In this document: piece by piece, positions 11,441 to 23,006 of the stretch
Layout of the letters: each line of letters starts with the position of its first letter
Position numbering within the stretch: position 1 is the stretch's first letter
DNA from: Aradus depressus
Taxonomy: Eukaryota > Arthropoda > Insecta > Hemiptera > Aradidae
Assembly: GCA_963662175.1 (NCBI GenBank)
Contig: OY759225.1
Coordinates: forward strand, 10,303,107-10,367,106
Reading direction: 5' to 3'
DNA: 64,000 nucleotides
Notes under the pieces: generated by a model
The model's database searches: none
What the model was told of the DNA's origin: nothing
The model's input: the letters and a program-made list of their open reading frames with translations, nothing else
Position numbers and translations under genes: made by a program

Positions 11441-13880
11441 CGTAACATACGACTCATTATCGAGTACCTGACATACGAAAAGGCCCTCGATCATAGCTTA
11501 ACGTCCAATCCGAAGGACGACGTGCTCAAATTTATTTTTATCTCCCCCATTAAAACATCTGACCTAATTGACTTGGCTAGATTTCGAAATGGCGATCCTG
11601 AGCTCGGTAACCTCCATTCTTCAAATTTCTCCCTTTTTAACAGTTTTTAGATTTAATATTTGTTAAAACTGATGAACAACCGGGATATCTGAATCCTACA
11701 CAAAAATCGAAATAAAAATGTTTTTCGAAAAAAGTCGGGCTAAATACCATTCTTCAAATTTCCAGCTTTTTAACGGTTTATAGATTTATTATTTGTTAAA
11801 ACTGATGGACAGATTCAGATATATCGGGAAAGCCCCGTCCGAAGGACGACGTGCTCAAGGTTTTTTGAACCTAAGTGAAATTTTAACTACCTAGGTTCAG
11901 TTACATAACATACCACTCATTATCGAGCACCTGACATACAAAAAAGCCCTCGATCATAGCCTAAAGTCCAATCCGAAGGACGGCGTGCTCAAATTTATTT
12001 TTATCTTCTCGATTAAAACATCTGACCTAAGTGCCTTGGCTAGATTTCTAAGTGGCGATCCTGAGCTCGATAGACTCCATATGTATGATAAAATAAGTTA
12101 CCGTTTGGTTCCAACTAAAATTATCAAGGAAGAAATGTGGAATATAAGTGGGCTGTGAGGTAGTGTTTTGACATTTTTTCTGAAAAACAAATTAATACAG
12201 CTATGTTGGTAGATAGGCAGCATCCAGAAACGAAGATGGACAACCAAAGAAAGATTCAGATGTATCGGGAAAGTCCCATCCGAAGGACGACGTGCTCAAG
12301 TAATTTTCAACCTAAATGAAATGTCACCTACCCAGGTTTAGATACATAACATACGACTCATTATCGAGTACCTGACATACGAAAAGGCCCTCGATCATAG
12401 CTTAAAGCCCAATCCGAAGGACGACGTGCTCAAATTCATTTTTATCTTCCCGATTAAAACATGACCTAAGTGACTTGGCTAGATTTCTAAATGGCGATCC
12501 AAAGTTCGGTAGACTCCATTCATCAAATTTCTCGCTTTTAAACGGTTTTTAGATTTAATATTTGTTAAAACTGATGAACAACCGGGGTATCTGAATCCTA
12601 CACAAAAATCAAAATGAAAACGTTTTTCAAAAAATTCGCGCTATTTAACGGTTTATAGGCTTAATAATTGTTAAAACTGATACTACAGATTCAGATTTAT
12701 CCGGAAAGTCCCATCCGAAGGACGACGTGCTCAAATTTATTTTTATCTTCCCCATTAAAACATCTGACCTAATTGACTTGGCTAGATTTCTAAATGGCGA
12801 TCCTGAGCTCGGTAACCTCCATTCTTCAAATTTCTCCCTTTTTAACGGTTTTTAGATTTAATATTTGTTAAAACTGATGAACAACCGGGATATCTGAATC
12901 CTACACAAAAATCGAAATTAAAATGTTTTTCGAAAAAAGTCGGGCTAAATACCATTCTTCAAATTTCCTGCTTTTTAACGGTTTATACATTTAATATTCG
13001 TTAAAACTGATAGACAGATTCAGATATATCGGGAAAGATCCATCCGAAGGACGACGTGCTCAATGTTTTTTGAACCTAAGTGAAATTTTAGCTACCTAGG
13101 TTTAGTTACATAACATACCACTCATTATCCAGCACCTGACATACAAAAAGGCCCTCGATCATAGCCTAAAGTAAAATCCGAAGGACGACGTGCTCAAATT
13201 TATTTTTTCTTCTCGATTAAAACATTTGACCTAAATGCCTTTGCTAGATTTCTTAGTGGCGATTCTGAGCTCGAAAGTTTCCATATGTATGATAAAATAA
13301 GTTACCGTTTGGTTCCAACTAAAATTATTAAGGAAGAAATGTGGAATATAAGTGGGCTTTGAGGTACCGTTTTGACATATTTTCTGAAAAACAAATTAAT
13401 ACAGTTATGTTGGTAGATAGGCAGCATCCAGAAACGAAGATGGACAACCAAAGAAAGATTCAGATGTATCGGGAAAGTCCCATCCGAAGGACGACGTGCT
13501 CAAGTAATTTTTAACCTAAGTGAAATGTCACCTACCCAGGTTTAGATACATAACATACGACTCATTATCGAGTACCTGACATACGAAAAGGCCCTCGATC
13601 ATAGCTTAAAGCCCAATCCGAAGGACGACGTGCTCAAATTCATTTTTATCTTCCCGATTAAAACATCTGACCTAAGTGACTTGGCTAGATTTCTAAATGG
13701 CGATCCAAAGTTCGGTAGACTCCATTCTTCAAATTTCTCGCTTTTAAACGGTTTTTAGATTTAATATTTGTTAAAACTGATGAACAACCGGGGTATCTGA
13801 ATCCTACACAAAAATCGAAATAAAAATGTTTTTCGAAAAAAGTCGGGCTAAATACCATTCTTCAAAGTTCCCCGAGCAAC
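11441..13880 (-). repeat. 1.2-kb unit repeated twice, with SINE-derived subrepeats
   Basis: Landmarks repeat at about 1201 bp: TTCCCCATTAAAACATCTGA-like sequence near 11550 and 12751, and ACATAACATACCACTCATT near 11900 and 13102. Within each unit, ATCCGAAGGACGACGTGCTC recurs about five times together with CGAGTACCTGACATACGAAA. These are diverged antisense SINE-A blocks. The segment GGCTAGATTTCNAAATGGCG looks like a decayed SINE head. No coding capacity. Confidence 0.8.
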
Positions 13881-13897
13881 GCCGGGTATTACTGCTA
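13866..13897 (+). mobile_element. Helitron-like 3' terminus
   Basis: CCCCGAGCAACGCCGGGT can form a short GC hairpin and is followed by ATTACTGCTAG and then T. A hairpin a few bases upstream of a CTAG end next to T is the Helitron 3' signature. The complement of the same terminus is at 44845-44877. No Rep/helicase gene is present. Confidence 0.5.
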
Positions 13898-14144
13898 GTT
13901 TATAATAAATACATAGTTGAAAATCAAACATTTATAAAAAATGTTTCCTAGAATAGAAAAACAAAGGTACCGTCCCGTCCGTGGCACAACAATATCGTCT
14001 TATCGGGAAATGAACACAACTAGTAAAGTATGTACCTACATATTTGTCAATTTAATAAATGTTATCAACAAAATACATACGTGTTTTATTCCTTAGCTTA
14101 CCTAAAAACACTTTTTTTTCTTTAATTGATATATTTTTTTTCAT

Positions 14145-14215
14145 TATTTGATGATTTCCGTTATCCGGCGTCACGTCGGTCCCGGCAACTTCGGATAACG
14201 GAGAATCTACTGTAT
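14145..14215 (-). mobile_element. pogo/Tigger-like terminal sequence
   Basis: Read on the - strand, CAGTAGATTCTCCGTTATCC is a typical Tigger-type terminal inverted repeat, next to TA. An inverted partial copy (GTTATCCGGC) sits to its left. DR1 sequence follows to about 14325. Confidence 0.4.
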
Positions 14216-14325
14216 TGAGTTTTTGCTCAAACTGTGAATTGGTTCTGGAGGGAGAGAGGAAACGTAATTGAGTAATTCGTTGTAGGGAAGTACATAGCTG
14301 GTGATTCACCGACGATTTCTGCGAT

Positions 14326-14708
14326 AAATAACAATAATGTCAATAATAATAGGAAAAACATCAAAAATAATTAATAGATACGATGCAATAATTATTTATA
14401 GTAATTAATCATGAAAAAAATAAATAAAATAAGGAATCAAACTATGAGGCAGAACTATCTATGTATACTTCCTGTTAATGACGCAACCAGGAAGGAATAC
14501 GAGTATAGTGCAGTACTACAGGTGTACCCAGCCAGCTTCAACAAATGTACAGAAATATAGTCTAGTTTTGAACCTACGAATGGCAATAATAGAAGTTTTG
14601 ACTTCCTCAACAATACGAAGTTTAGTGTAAGTTAGGTAAAGAGATCAAAAAAATTCGAAGTTCAGTGTTCACCGGAATTTCATATTATCAACAACTTCAT
14701 TCCAAAAA
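14326..14708. other. Unassigned AT-rich stretch
   Basis: No exon, RNA or classified repeat is seen. Confidence 0.5.
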
Positions 14709-15275
14709 TTAAAAAAAAAAAAAAAACATTAAAGCGTAGTCAAGGTCTTCGCCGTAGATTTTCCATGAAAACGTCAGGATAAAATAATTTTGCATTTGCT
14801 CGACACTAGACTTTTTAGGTTTTTTAAATTCCTTTTGATGCGAGCTTTCCTCTGATTTGCATTTTCTATAATTCCGCACATATTTACGATTCATATGAGA
14901 CGACATCTTTTATTTTTTTTGCAATTTTCAATTTAATACCGATTTTTACATATATTTCGGCGAATATTTTTATTGTTTCACTTTGCGTCCTAGTAGTGCT
15001 CTTCAAGCTCTTTACAATGACACCCGAATCAACGTCCTATCTAAACGCGTTATCGCGCCGGCGCCCACACTAGCCCGATAACGTCACAGGCAAAACAAAC
15101 ACTGCACAAAAAACACGTACAGACATGCTCTATCCATTGTGACCTCAACCGTTGTTATCGCATTATTAGTCTCGTAGTTATTATCGATTGAAATCTGACG
15201 GTATTTTATAACACAAGAAAGTTTGACCGGCTATCACTGTGCTTAACGAGCGAATAGACGTTTTCACGTCAAAAA
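14709..15275 (-). mobile_element. Decayed transposon, lysine-rich N-terminal coding remnant, copy 2
   Basis: A close paralogue of 757-1390. The - strand frame from 14906 repeats MSSHMNRKY, and the leader, including GATAACGGCTAG-like and GACGTTGATTCGGG blocks, is shared. This copy has small internal deletions relative to copy 1, for example in the middle of the coding part. Confidence 0.45.
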
Positions 15276-15354
15276 AAAAATCGTTACATTCATTACAATT
15301 CACGAACTTAGCACGAAAAAATTCAAATTTTAAAAGTCTCACTATAAAGATGGG

Positions 15355-16300
15355 AACAATTGGTATTGGAAGTAGACTAGTTGTAGACATTGAACCCAAG
15401 AGGTGGGCCTCGGTTGTTTACAATAAGTGAGCAAAGCCGGAATGTAAACACAGGAACGACACGTCATTATCTTTTCACATCTGTTACATTCAGACAGGGG
15501 TACAGTGCAGTTCATTTATATTTCAAACCTTAGCTAATATGTCTGATTCACGAGAAGCTAAGTGAATAAACTATATTGTTTATTTTGCCAAAATAGTTCA
15601 TAAATTAATTAAATTCAATGCATCAAGTTGTTTATTAAAAATTTTAAATTCTGAAAGCCGCCCAAAAAATTGCAGGCGATTGCATGCCTTCTACTTAGCA
15701 TTTTTCTCTTGGTAATTTAGTATTCTAATTGTAAAAAAAAGCAGAACTTTAACTTTCCTTGATAAGCCACAGTATTTTTTTTTTTCTTTAACAACACTAA
15801 ATTATAATTACAATTATGAACATTAAACTGAACACACAGGAATACTTCCGGTACTGCTATCTCCTGCAGGGGGGTATTGGAAGTAGACTAGTTGTAGACA
15901 TTGAACCCAAGGGGTGGGCCTCAGTTGTTTACAATAAGTGAGCAAAGCCGGCATGTAAACACAGGAGCGACACGTCATTATCTTCTCACATCAGTTACAT
16001 TTTGTGGTACAGTGCAGTTCATTTATTTTTCAAACCTTAGCTAATATGTCTGATTCACGAGAAGCTAAGTGAATAAATCATATTGTTTATTTTGCCAAAA
16101 TAGTGCATAAATTAATTAAATTCAATGCATCAAGTTGTTTATTGAAAATTTTAAATTCTGAAAGCCGCCCAAAAAATTGCAGGCGATTGCATGCCTTCTA
16201 CTTAGCATATTTCTCTTGGTAATTTAGTATTCTAATTGTTGTAAAAGAAGCAGAACCTTAGCTCTCCTTGATAAGCCCCAGCATTTTTTTTTCCTTTTAC
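15355..16300. repeat. Direct duplication of about 425 bp
   Basis: Two copies (about 15358-15785 and 15875-16300) share GGTATTGGAAGTAGACTAGT, CAAACCTTAGCTAATATGTC and GAAAGCCGCCCAAAAAATTG. A spacer of roughly 90 bp separates them. Possibly a solo-repeat pair or a segmental duplication; no LTR hallmarks are certain. Confidence 0.75.
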
Positions 16301-16418
16301 AGCCAGTTCTAATGTAGTGAAGAACTCTTACATGTGTTCACTATTGTTGAAATTCAAGAGTCTTAAACGAAACGTAGCACTTCAAAAATTAATTATGTTA
16401 TTATATTTCCATTATTAA

Positions 16419-17069
16419 CACGTTGACTGCCACTGAATTTTTCACGATTCCGGTCTAAAAAGCCAATTTGATTCAATCATGTTATATTATTAAAAACTTT
16501 AATAATAGTAAATAGTAGTAATAATCAAAAAGCTTAAAAAATGTTTGTTTTTATGTTTTTTTCGTAAAAACATGTTACGAATTATCTTCTAAAATAAACT
16601 TATAAAGTTTAGAGAAGCATTTGTCGACGCGTTGATTGGAGAAGAGATTGAACCAGTTTAAAAAAAAAAAACAGGATCGCAGGAGCTTTATTATTTACAG
16701 ATTATTCCACCTACCGAAAAAAAAACTGCGTCCGACAAAACGATTTGTCCAATCTGCCAAGAGAAGCCAGCGTGGAAGATTGTTTTTACAATTATCACAA
16801 AACATAAAAATGTATTTCCTTGTATAACCTTTTTTTTTTTTTTTTAATAATAAACGTTGTATAATTATTATATTTTCTGTTCATTTAAGCCAAACCTGAT
16901 TTTTTTATTCTCTTTCCTGAGGCCATCTATTCATATTTTCACTGTTATGCTACGAGTTTCCTTGTAGTTGTACAAATATGGCAAGTAATGAAGGGACGAG
17001 ATAACTCGAAGTAGGCGTCCTGGCCAAGTAAACAACCTACCAGATATCTCGTAGTTGGCAGTCAACGTG
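16419..17069 (+). mobile_element. Short piggyBac element 2, TTAA target duplication intact
   Basis: The terminal repeat CACGTTGACTGCCA at the left and its complement at the right are flanked by TTAA on both sides (16415-16418 and 17070-17073). Inside (about 16636-16830) are frame-broken remnants of a transposase C-terminus, with the LFHLPKKKLRPTKR stretch and scattered cysteines of the cysteine-rich domain. The catalytic domain is gone. Confidence 0.85.
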
Positions 17070-17259
17070 TTAAACTGCTATTGTACAAGCAAGTGCTTTT
17101 TTTTCACTTTTATTTATTAATTTTTTTTTTTAACCCAATGACACGTATCTCTTTAAATATAATCTTTTCCTATCATATAGATGCTTGTAAAATATGATAC
17201 TTTTTAATTTTTTCGCGCTAAAAATGCGTTTTGCCCCAATGTGCAGCGGCAGTTTTGTG

Positions 17260-17425
17260 TACTCCTAATCTCCCCCTCTCTTCCCTTTAACCGATTTGAC
17301 TGAAATTCAATAGGAAGGTTCTTCAGGGGTTCTGGGTAAATAAATACAATTTCATGTTGATATTGACATTCTATAGGGAGTTATAGTATTCACAGATATA
17401 CACTTTCACAGACACAGTTTTTCAT
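17260..17425 (-). repeat. DR1 copy (antisense)
   Basis: It contains the complement of the DR1 blocks around TTTTCAGTCAAAT and the TATCGAYATGAAATT block. Confidence 0.45.
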
Positions 17426-17526
17426 TTTTAGATTGGATGATCGGAAAATACGAAATTTGAATTAAAGTTCAACGTTCTGTTTCTGACCTATTAGCTATAC
17501 AGTCGCTAAGTGTGTATGAGGCCTTA

Positions 17527-18079
17527 GTGGGGTTTCACACCAAAGCCGGGCCGAGCCGAGCCGAGCCGGGCGAAAAACGCTTGAGCGCTAAATACGCAGG
17601 GTTTACATGGGAGTATTCAAACCAAGGCCGAGCGGTTTTGAGCAGTACTACCTACCGCCAATTCGAGCGTTTTCTGCCAAGCGGTTTCTTCCGTCATTCA
17701 GTCTAGTTCGGTGTTTCAGCCCAGTGAGTTACATCATATTGCGCAATATATTGTTTTTTTATTGTTTCAAGTGGTTTTTGTTTTTACAATTTTTCAATAT
17801 TATATTGTGAGTCCAGTATCGCCTTCTTTCTCCCTCACATTCATCATCAAGTGATGAACTATGCAATAACATCATCATCATCAAAGTTGATGACATCATT
17901 TTGCACCACGTTTCAACTGAGACTGAATAGGAAAGAAGCACCTCTCACTACAAGGCTAGAAATAGAAAACCTACTGAGAGCGAATCGGCTTCGGTGCGAA
18001 CGCAGGCAGATTCCGCTCGGCTCGGCTTCGCATCGCTTCGCCCGGCCCGGCTCAGCTCGGCTTTGGTATGTAAGAAGCC
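17527..18079. mobile_element. TTA-flanked TIR element (PIF/Harbinger-type MITE)
   Basis: The left end is followed inward by CACACCAAAGCCGGGCCGAG; the right end complements to ACATACCAAAGCCGAGCTGA. TTA lies on both sides (17524-17526 and 18080-18082). The CCGAGC repeats at each end are GC-rich against AT-rich flanks. No transposase is recognised; the ORFs inside are accidental. Confidence 0.7.
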
Positions 18080-18117
18080 TTAGACTTCATGATAGACCAG
18101 GATCTGTTGTTGGCTTC

Positions 18118-18425
18118 GAGGGCGCCGTTAGTCAGTGGTATGCTTGCTTACTGAACTAAAGAACGCAGGTTTGAAACCAAGGTCCTTAATTTTTTTTTTT
18201 GTCTGAGTTGTGAAAAAGTCTTGAGCACGCCGTCCTTCGGATGGGACTTTAAACGATGGTCCCAAGCCTATACGATGTCACATACTCGTTGAAGACGCTT
18301 ATCCTAAGTGAATAAATCTGGATAGATTAGAATTCCAACAGTAAATATGGGCTCATGTCCACAAGAGCGAAGAAAGAGCGCTCTGTTAGTAGGCGATATG
18401 AAGTAGTTAAAATCCCGAGCATCAC
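18118..18425 (+). mobile_element. SINE-A copy, nearly full length
   Basis: It starts at GAGGGCGCCG, has a decayed A box (TTAGTCAGTGGT) and B box (GGTTTGAAACC), then the body to AAATCCCGAGCAT. The 3' tail is lost. Confidence 0.8.
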
Positions 18426-19090
18426 AATAACTAACTTAGTTAATAAATAAAAACTAAGTATATAAGACGATTCAAAATTCCCTGAATTTGTTTAAGAATT
18501 GTGACCCAAGTGTTCTTGTTATTCAATCAACTTTTATACTTATATTTTCTCATTGTGTTCTCACAATTAAAAATTGTCTAATAAATTTAGGAAAAATAAA
18601 TTTCAGCAAACAGAAACCATCCTTTCAACACAATCAAAATAAAAAAAAATGAATAAAAAAAAATCATGTTACTGTTTGTCAGATAAATGTTTAAATAATA
18701 ATTATGTAAGATGGTATTATAAACTGCCTGAAGGCCTGATTAATGTAAAAAAACAATATAAACTAGAAAAGGTCATTAGTCTTTAATGTGAAATTCTTAT
18801 GGTGAGTTCATGTTAACGTTATCGATAAACTCCAATATCACATTTGTCGGCCATTTTGACCTCTTTTATGTTATTATTTGTCAGAGAATTTTATGCCCTT
18901 TCTTTCTATTTATATTTATAGAGATTTATTTGTATATTCTTTACTATAAGATAACTAGGCTTCTTAGATTAAATATATACATGCAAGGGCATAAATAGAC
19001 ATCATTTTCAATACTAAGGTCTGGTCCATTTGTCACAACGAAATTTGTACCAAAATCCAAGTTCCTAAAATCCACAAAAAAAATAAATAT
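18426..19090. other. AT-rich stretch without genes
   Basis: No recognisable coding or RNA feature. Confidence 0.5.
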
Positions 19091-19091
19091 A

Positions 19092-19437
19092 GGTAAGGTT
19101 AAGTTTTATGACTCATGGCCACGCTTTAACTAAAAGGTCATATCGCCTACTACCAGAGTGCTCTTTCGTCATTCTGGTGGACTTGAGCCCAGCTCTACTG
19201 TGGGAGTCCTAAATTTTGCCTATCCTAAATTTCTATTCACCTAGGGTAGGGGTCTTTAACGAGTACCTGACATCGTGCAGGCTCGGGACCATCGTTTAAC
19301 GTCCCATCCGAAGGACAGCGTGCTTAAGTTTATTTTACCTTCCAGATAAAATAAACTAAGGGTCTCGGTCGGGTTTCGAACCCACGTTCTTGAACTCAGA
19401 AGGCAAGCACGCATACCACTGAGCTACCGGCACCCTC
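19092..19437 (-). mobile_element. SINE-A copy, full length
   Basis: An antisense copy with tail (AGGTAAGGTTAAGTTTTATG), body and head (GAGCTACCGGCACCCTC). On the - strand the A box TAGCTCAGTGGT and B box GGTTCGAAACC are intact. An AT microsatellite (about 19445-19480) lies just beyond the head. Confidence 0.85.
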
Positions 19438-19440
19438 AAA

Positions 19441-19484
<44 letters not shown>

Positions 19485-19491
19485 GTATATA

Positions 19492-19536
19492 TAGTTAGTT
19501 GTTGTGACTCATGCCCGGGCTTTAACAACAAGGTCT
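19492..19536 (-). mobile_element. SINE-A tail fragment
   Basis: Only TAGTTAGTTGTTGTGACTCA and the GCCCGGGCTTTAAC block remain. Confidence 0.55.
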
Positions 19537-19566
19537 TATCTATATAACTTTAAGTACATACCATCG

Positions 19567-19646
19567 TCATATCTCCTCAAGATCCCTTAGTTTGATATTT
19601 CGTTTGCTAGCAAATTCCAATTTTGAAGTTTTCCAAACATTGTCAC
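19567..19646 (-). CDS. Possible terminal exon, unrecognised
   Basis: On the - strand a plausible acceptor (TTTTACAG) at 19647-19654 is followed by 80 bases: a split codon, 25 residues (DNVWKTSKLEFASKR...LEEI) and TGA at 19567. The composition is charged and helix-like, as in real protein C-termini, but I cannot assign a family, and no upstream partner exon was found on the - strand at higher coordinates. Treat it as a candidate only. Confidence 0.25.
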
Positions 19647-19719
19647 CTGTAAAATAGAAGAAACAATTCATTTATTTATTTATATTATATAGTTATAAGA
19701 AAACAGTAAAAATATATTA

Positions 19720-19940
<221 letters not shown>

Positions 19941-19964
19941 GTTACATAGAAATTCTATGTAGAG

Positions 19965-20215
19965 TTGTTTTTACCGAAATTTAGTGTTTCATCATTTCCT
20001 GATTTCAAAAATGACCTATTTGCATGTGTCTATGAACACGATAACATCCGTTAGACTGAATGTATCGAGCTGAAATTTTATATCCAGAACTCTTTAGCCA
20101 AATTGACCGAGAGAAAGGAGGAGAAATTCAGCTCAAAAACCCTATAAACTGTCATATATAATAATGAGAGTATCGATACAAAATTTTGCATAACGATTCA
20201 GAAGTTGATGCGTAA
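19965..20215 (+). repeat. DR1 copy
   Basis: GTCTATGAACACGATAACAT and TATCGAGCTGAAATTTTATA blocks are present. A T run (20310-20334) and a C run (about 20460-20473) follow; no gene in 20216-20505. Confidence 0.5.
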
Positions 20216-20508
20216 ATCAATTATTTATATGTAATCTTAGTTTTCTTTTGATGTTAGAAGGAATGTGAAAACGTAGTTGGGAAAATGTTGAAATGTCCTG
20301 CAAGTGACATTTTTTTTTTTTTTTTTTTTTTTTTGTTGCTCCAAGGCTTAATTGCTCTTTATAGCCGGACACAAGATCTTTGAGTTTTTTGGGGAAACCC
20401 AGAAGGGATAGAGAGACCCGGGGCGGAAACAGAAGGCCCCCAACGACGTAAGCCATCAGCCCCCCCCCCCCCACCATGGTCCCGTCCCTTTACTAAATTT
20501 CTATGTTA

Positions 20509-21101
20509 AGGGCGGTCCAGACACAACGTCTTATCAAACGATTTTATCGAATGAGACAAGTCGTATCAAGTAAAACGGCGCGTGTAGACCACAAAACGTA
20601 CGTATTGCATGATCGAAATAAGCTTGTACGATAAGTCGAAAATTTGAAGTGCGAGGCATCATTTTATGAAAATTGATTCGACAAGTTGAAGCGTGTGGAC
20701 AAACTACGGTTTTATTGGAAATTGTTTTAGTATATTTTCGTAGTACGTATCGCACTGTGTTGCTTTGTGTATGCGTATTTAAATATATTTTGAATTTTGA
20801 AAATTTAAAAGCAATATGTCTGATCTTCGACAGTGTTCCCGACAAGTTTTAAGAGAATTTATTGAACTACCGTTCCCTCGACCATCTTAATCTTCGATTT
20901 TTTCGTTTATTTCGGCTTTTTATTGCAATGCAAATAGCATAGAGCAACCAAAGAAGCGCTTCTTCTATGACCGAAAACGTCGCAAAACTAAAATTTGACC
21001 GATTAGTTGGAAACGTGTGGCCGCGCTATCTTTATACTTTTTGTCGAACGATTTGGATGAACGTTTTATCGTTCGGTAAGACGTAGTGTGTGAACCGCCC
21101 T
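20509..21101. mobile_element. TTA-flanked TIR element (PIF/Harbinger-type MITE)
   Basis: The terminal repeats agree over at least 20 bp as AGGGCGGTYCASACACWACG, with TTA at both flanks (20506-20508 and 21102-21104). The element is non-coding apart from accidental ORFs. Its size and 3-bp TTA duplication fit PIF/Harbinger MITEs. Confidence 0.8.
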
Positions 21102-21439
21102 TTATTCCGTTTCATAAATTGGAGTATACTAGGAATGAATTTGGCTTTAGAATGGTATTTTTGGCTGTATTTTCATTATAATTTGTGTATCCTAGTTATT
21201 GTTAATTTAAAAATAATAGATTAATTATTGTAAATTGAGCCCAAGGGCTAAGAAAATTCAAATATACTCTAAATATATTTCTGACCTAATTTTATTTATC
21301 CTTCGCCATAGGACAACAGTTGAAGGAGATGGTATGACCCGTGTTATCAATTTATGTCAGGGAGAACCGAAGATAACGAGCCAAAATACTTCTGATCCTT
21401 GTCCCTTCTTCCTTGTATACTTTCCCACCTTTACAATGT

Positions 21440-21580
21440 ATACAGGAAGTTATGTAAAATATTTGATGCGGAGTTTTCACGAAATTTCATGTTTTCCGAA
21501 CTCATGATTCCAAAAACAAAATTGTAGGTAAATCATCAATGCACTTCTTCAGAACGAATTAATCAATTATGTAAGTTTCT
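21440..21580 (+). repeat. DR1 fragment
   Basis: Contains GAAATTTCATGTTTTCCGAA and the CTTCAGAACGAATTAATCAA block. Confidence 0.45.
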
Positions 21581-21679
21581 GTGTCAAAATAATTTATAAT
21601 TTTCTTGTAGCGGTGATATGCTATTCATTCTTATTATATCTGGTTTCTTAGGAATTGTGTTTAATACAGGGTTATAGCA

Positions 21680-22027
21680 GAGGGCGCCGGTAGCTCAGTG
21701 GTATGCGTGCTTGACTTCTGAGCTCAAGGTCGTGGGTTCGTAGCCCGACCGAGGCCCTTAGTTTATTTTATCTGGGAGGTAAAATAAACTTAAGCACGCC
21801 GTCCTTCGGATGGGACGTTAAGCGATGGTCCCGAGCCTGTACGATGTCAGGTACTCGTTAAAGACCCCTACCCTAGATGAATAAAAAATTTAGGGTAGGC
21901 AAAATTTAGGACTCCCACAGTAGAATCGGGCTCATGTCCACCAGAGTGACGAAAGAGCGCTCTGGTAGTAGGCGATATGACCTCGTAGTTAAAGCCCGGG
22001 CATGAGTCATAAAACCTAACCTAACCT
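21680..22027 (+). mobile_element. SINE-A, full length with perfect target duplication (reference copy)
   Basis: This tRNA-derived SINE has an A box (TAGCTCAGTGGT, 21691-21702) and B box (GGTTCGTAGCC, 21735-21745), then an unrelated body with TTAGTTTATTTTATCTGGGA, CACGCCGTCCTTCGGATGGG and GCGCTCTGGTAGTAGGCGAT blocks, and a tail AACCTAACCT. The 11-bp duplication ACAGGGTTATA lies at 21666-21676 and 22028-22038. The tail units equal (CCTAA)n, the complement of the insect telomeric TTAGG. This copy looks young. Transcription would be from the internal Pol III promoter. Confidence 0.9.
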
Positions 22028-22069
22028 ACAGGGTTATATTGGTTTTTATTTAAAATTATATTTTGAAGA

Positions 22070-22345
22070 AATTATAGGAAGACGAAACGGCACACTTCCT
22101 GGGCATCTGCTCAGGATACGCGCGAACGAAATTCCGCATCTTTGGTGGAGATGTAATCGCAGAGGAGGCTTTAGAAGATTGGACCATGAGAACATTCTTA
22201 GAAAACTGGGAGACTGAACACTATGAAGAACTTGGTGTAGGTAGTATGAACATACAGGTAATAAAATAAGGGGGAAGCCTAGCGCTTCCAGGGAAGGGAT
22301 AAGAGCATTAGATGCTTAGGTCCCTAGGTGTAAACACCAGCCATA
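22070..22345 (+). mobile_element. I/Nimb-type non-LTR retrotransposon 3' end
   Basis: The frame reads ETAHFLGICSGYARTKFRIF, the Cys/His end of ORF2, and then frameshifts. The untranslated tail GTAGTATGAACATACAGGTA ... CCTAGGTGTAAACACCAGCC is shared with copies ending near 43085 and 55617 (antisense). Short TATA repeats follow. Confidence 0.75.
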
Positions 22346-23005
22346 TATATATATCCTTAATGATTCTGTCACAAATCTGAGTGCATTTTGGTAGTTGGAA
22401 ATTTATAAGGAATATTTTGGGTAAAAAAAATGTTTTGATAGTTTCGCGTCGCAAAAAGCGTGAGCTTCAAAAACTCGTATACAATATAAAACGTTTCCTT
22501 CAATTTTGTCTACAATTTTTATTTGAAATGATTTTTGATATGTACATTGGCCCCGAAGTACAATCTGCTTAATTTTTGTTCGATTTCGGTCAAAATCTAA
22601 TCAGATCGAAGATAGTACATGTGACATATTCATTTCAAATTTCAACTTCATGGCTACAATTGTTCTTGAGCGGACACAAATGATCAAAACGTATTCAGGG
22701 AACCAGGGGGAAAATCAATTGAAAACTATATCTCGGATTTTCGCACGAAATTATTCTTTGATAATTTAGTTGAAAACATTCTAATTTCCAAAAATTATCT
22801 GGATAATAACATTCAACATGTGACATCAAGGTCAAGACGGCAGACAAGTAATCATCAAATGATAAATTAACTTAATCAATAGAAATTATTTATTTTTTGG
22901 TAATAACACTTACAAATGTAACCAATTAGACACATTTGAATGATATAGTGGAAAAATAAAAATAATAATTAAAAAGAATGATTTGATGAATTCTCATAAA
23001 CTCGC
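22346..23005. repeat. Unclassified repeat-like stretch
   Basis: Part of it (around GATTTCGGTCAAAATCTAAT) is related to 51635-51840, so this is an interspersed repeat rather than unique sequence. No gene is seen. Confidence 0.4.
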
Positions 23006-23006
23006 C

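Noticed and set aside
20217..20477. 86-codon - strand ORF
   Set aside because: Lys-run from a poly-T tract and Gly/Pro from a C run; composition artefact.
21680..21752. tRNA gene
   Set aside because: A and B boxes are present but the sequence does not fold as a full tRNA and continues into the SINE body, with many related copies.
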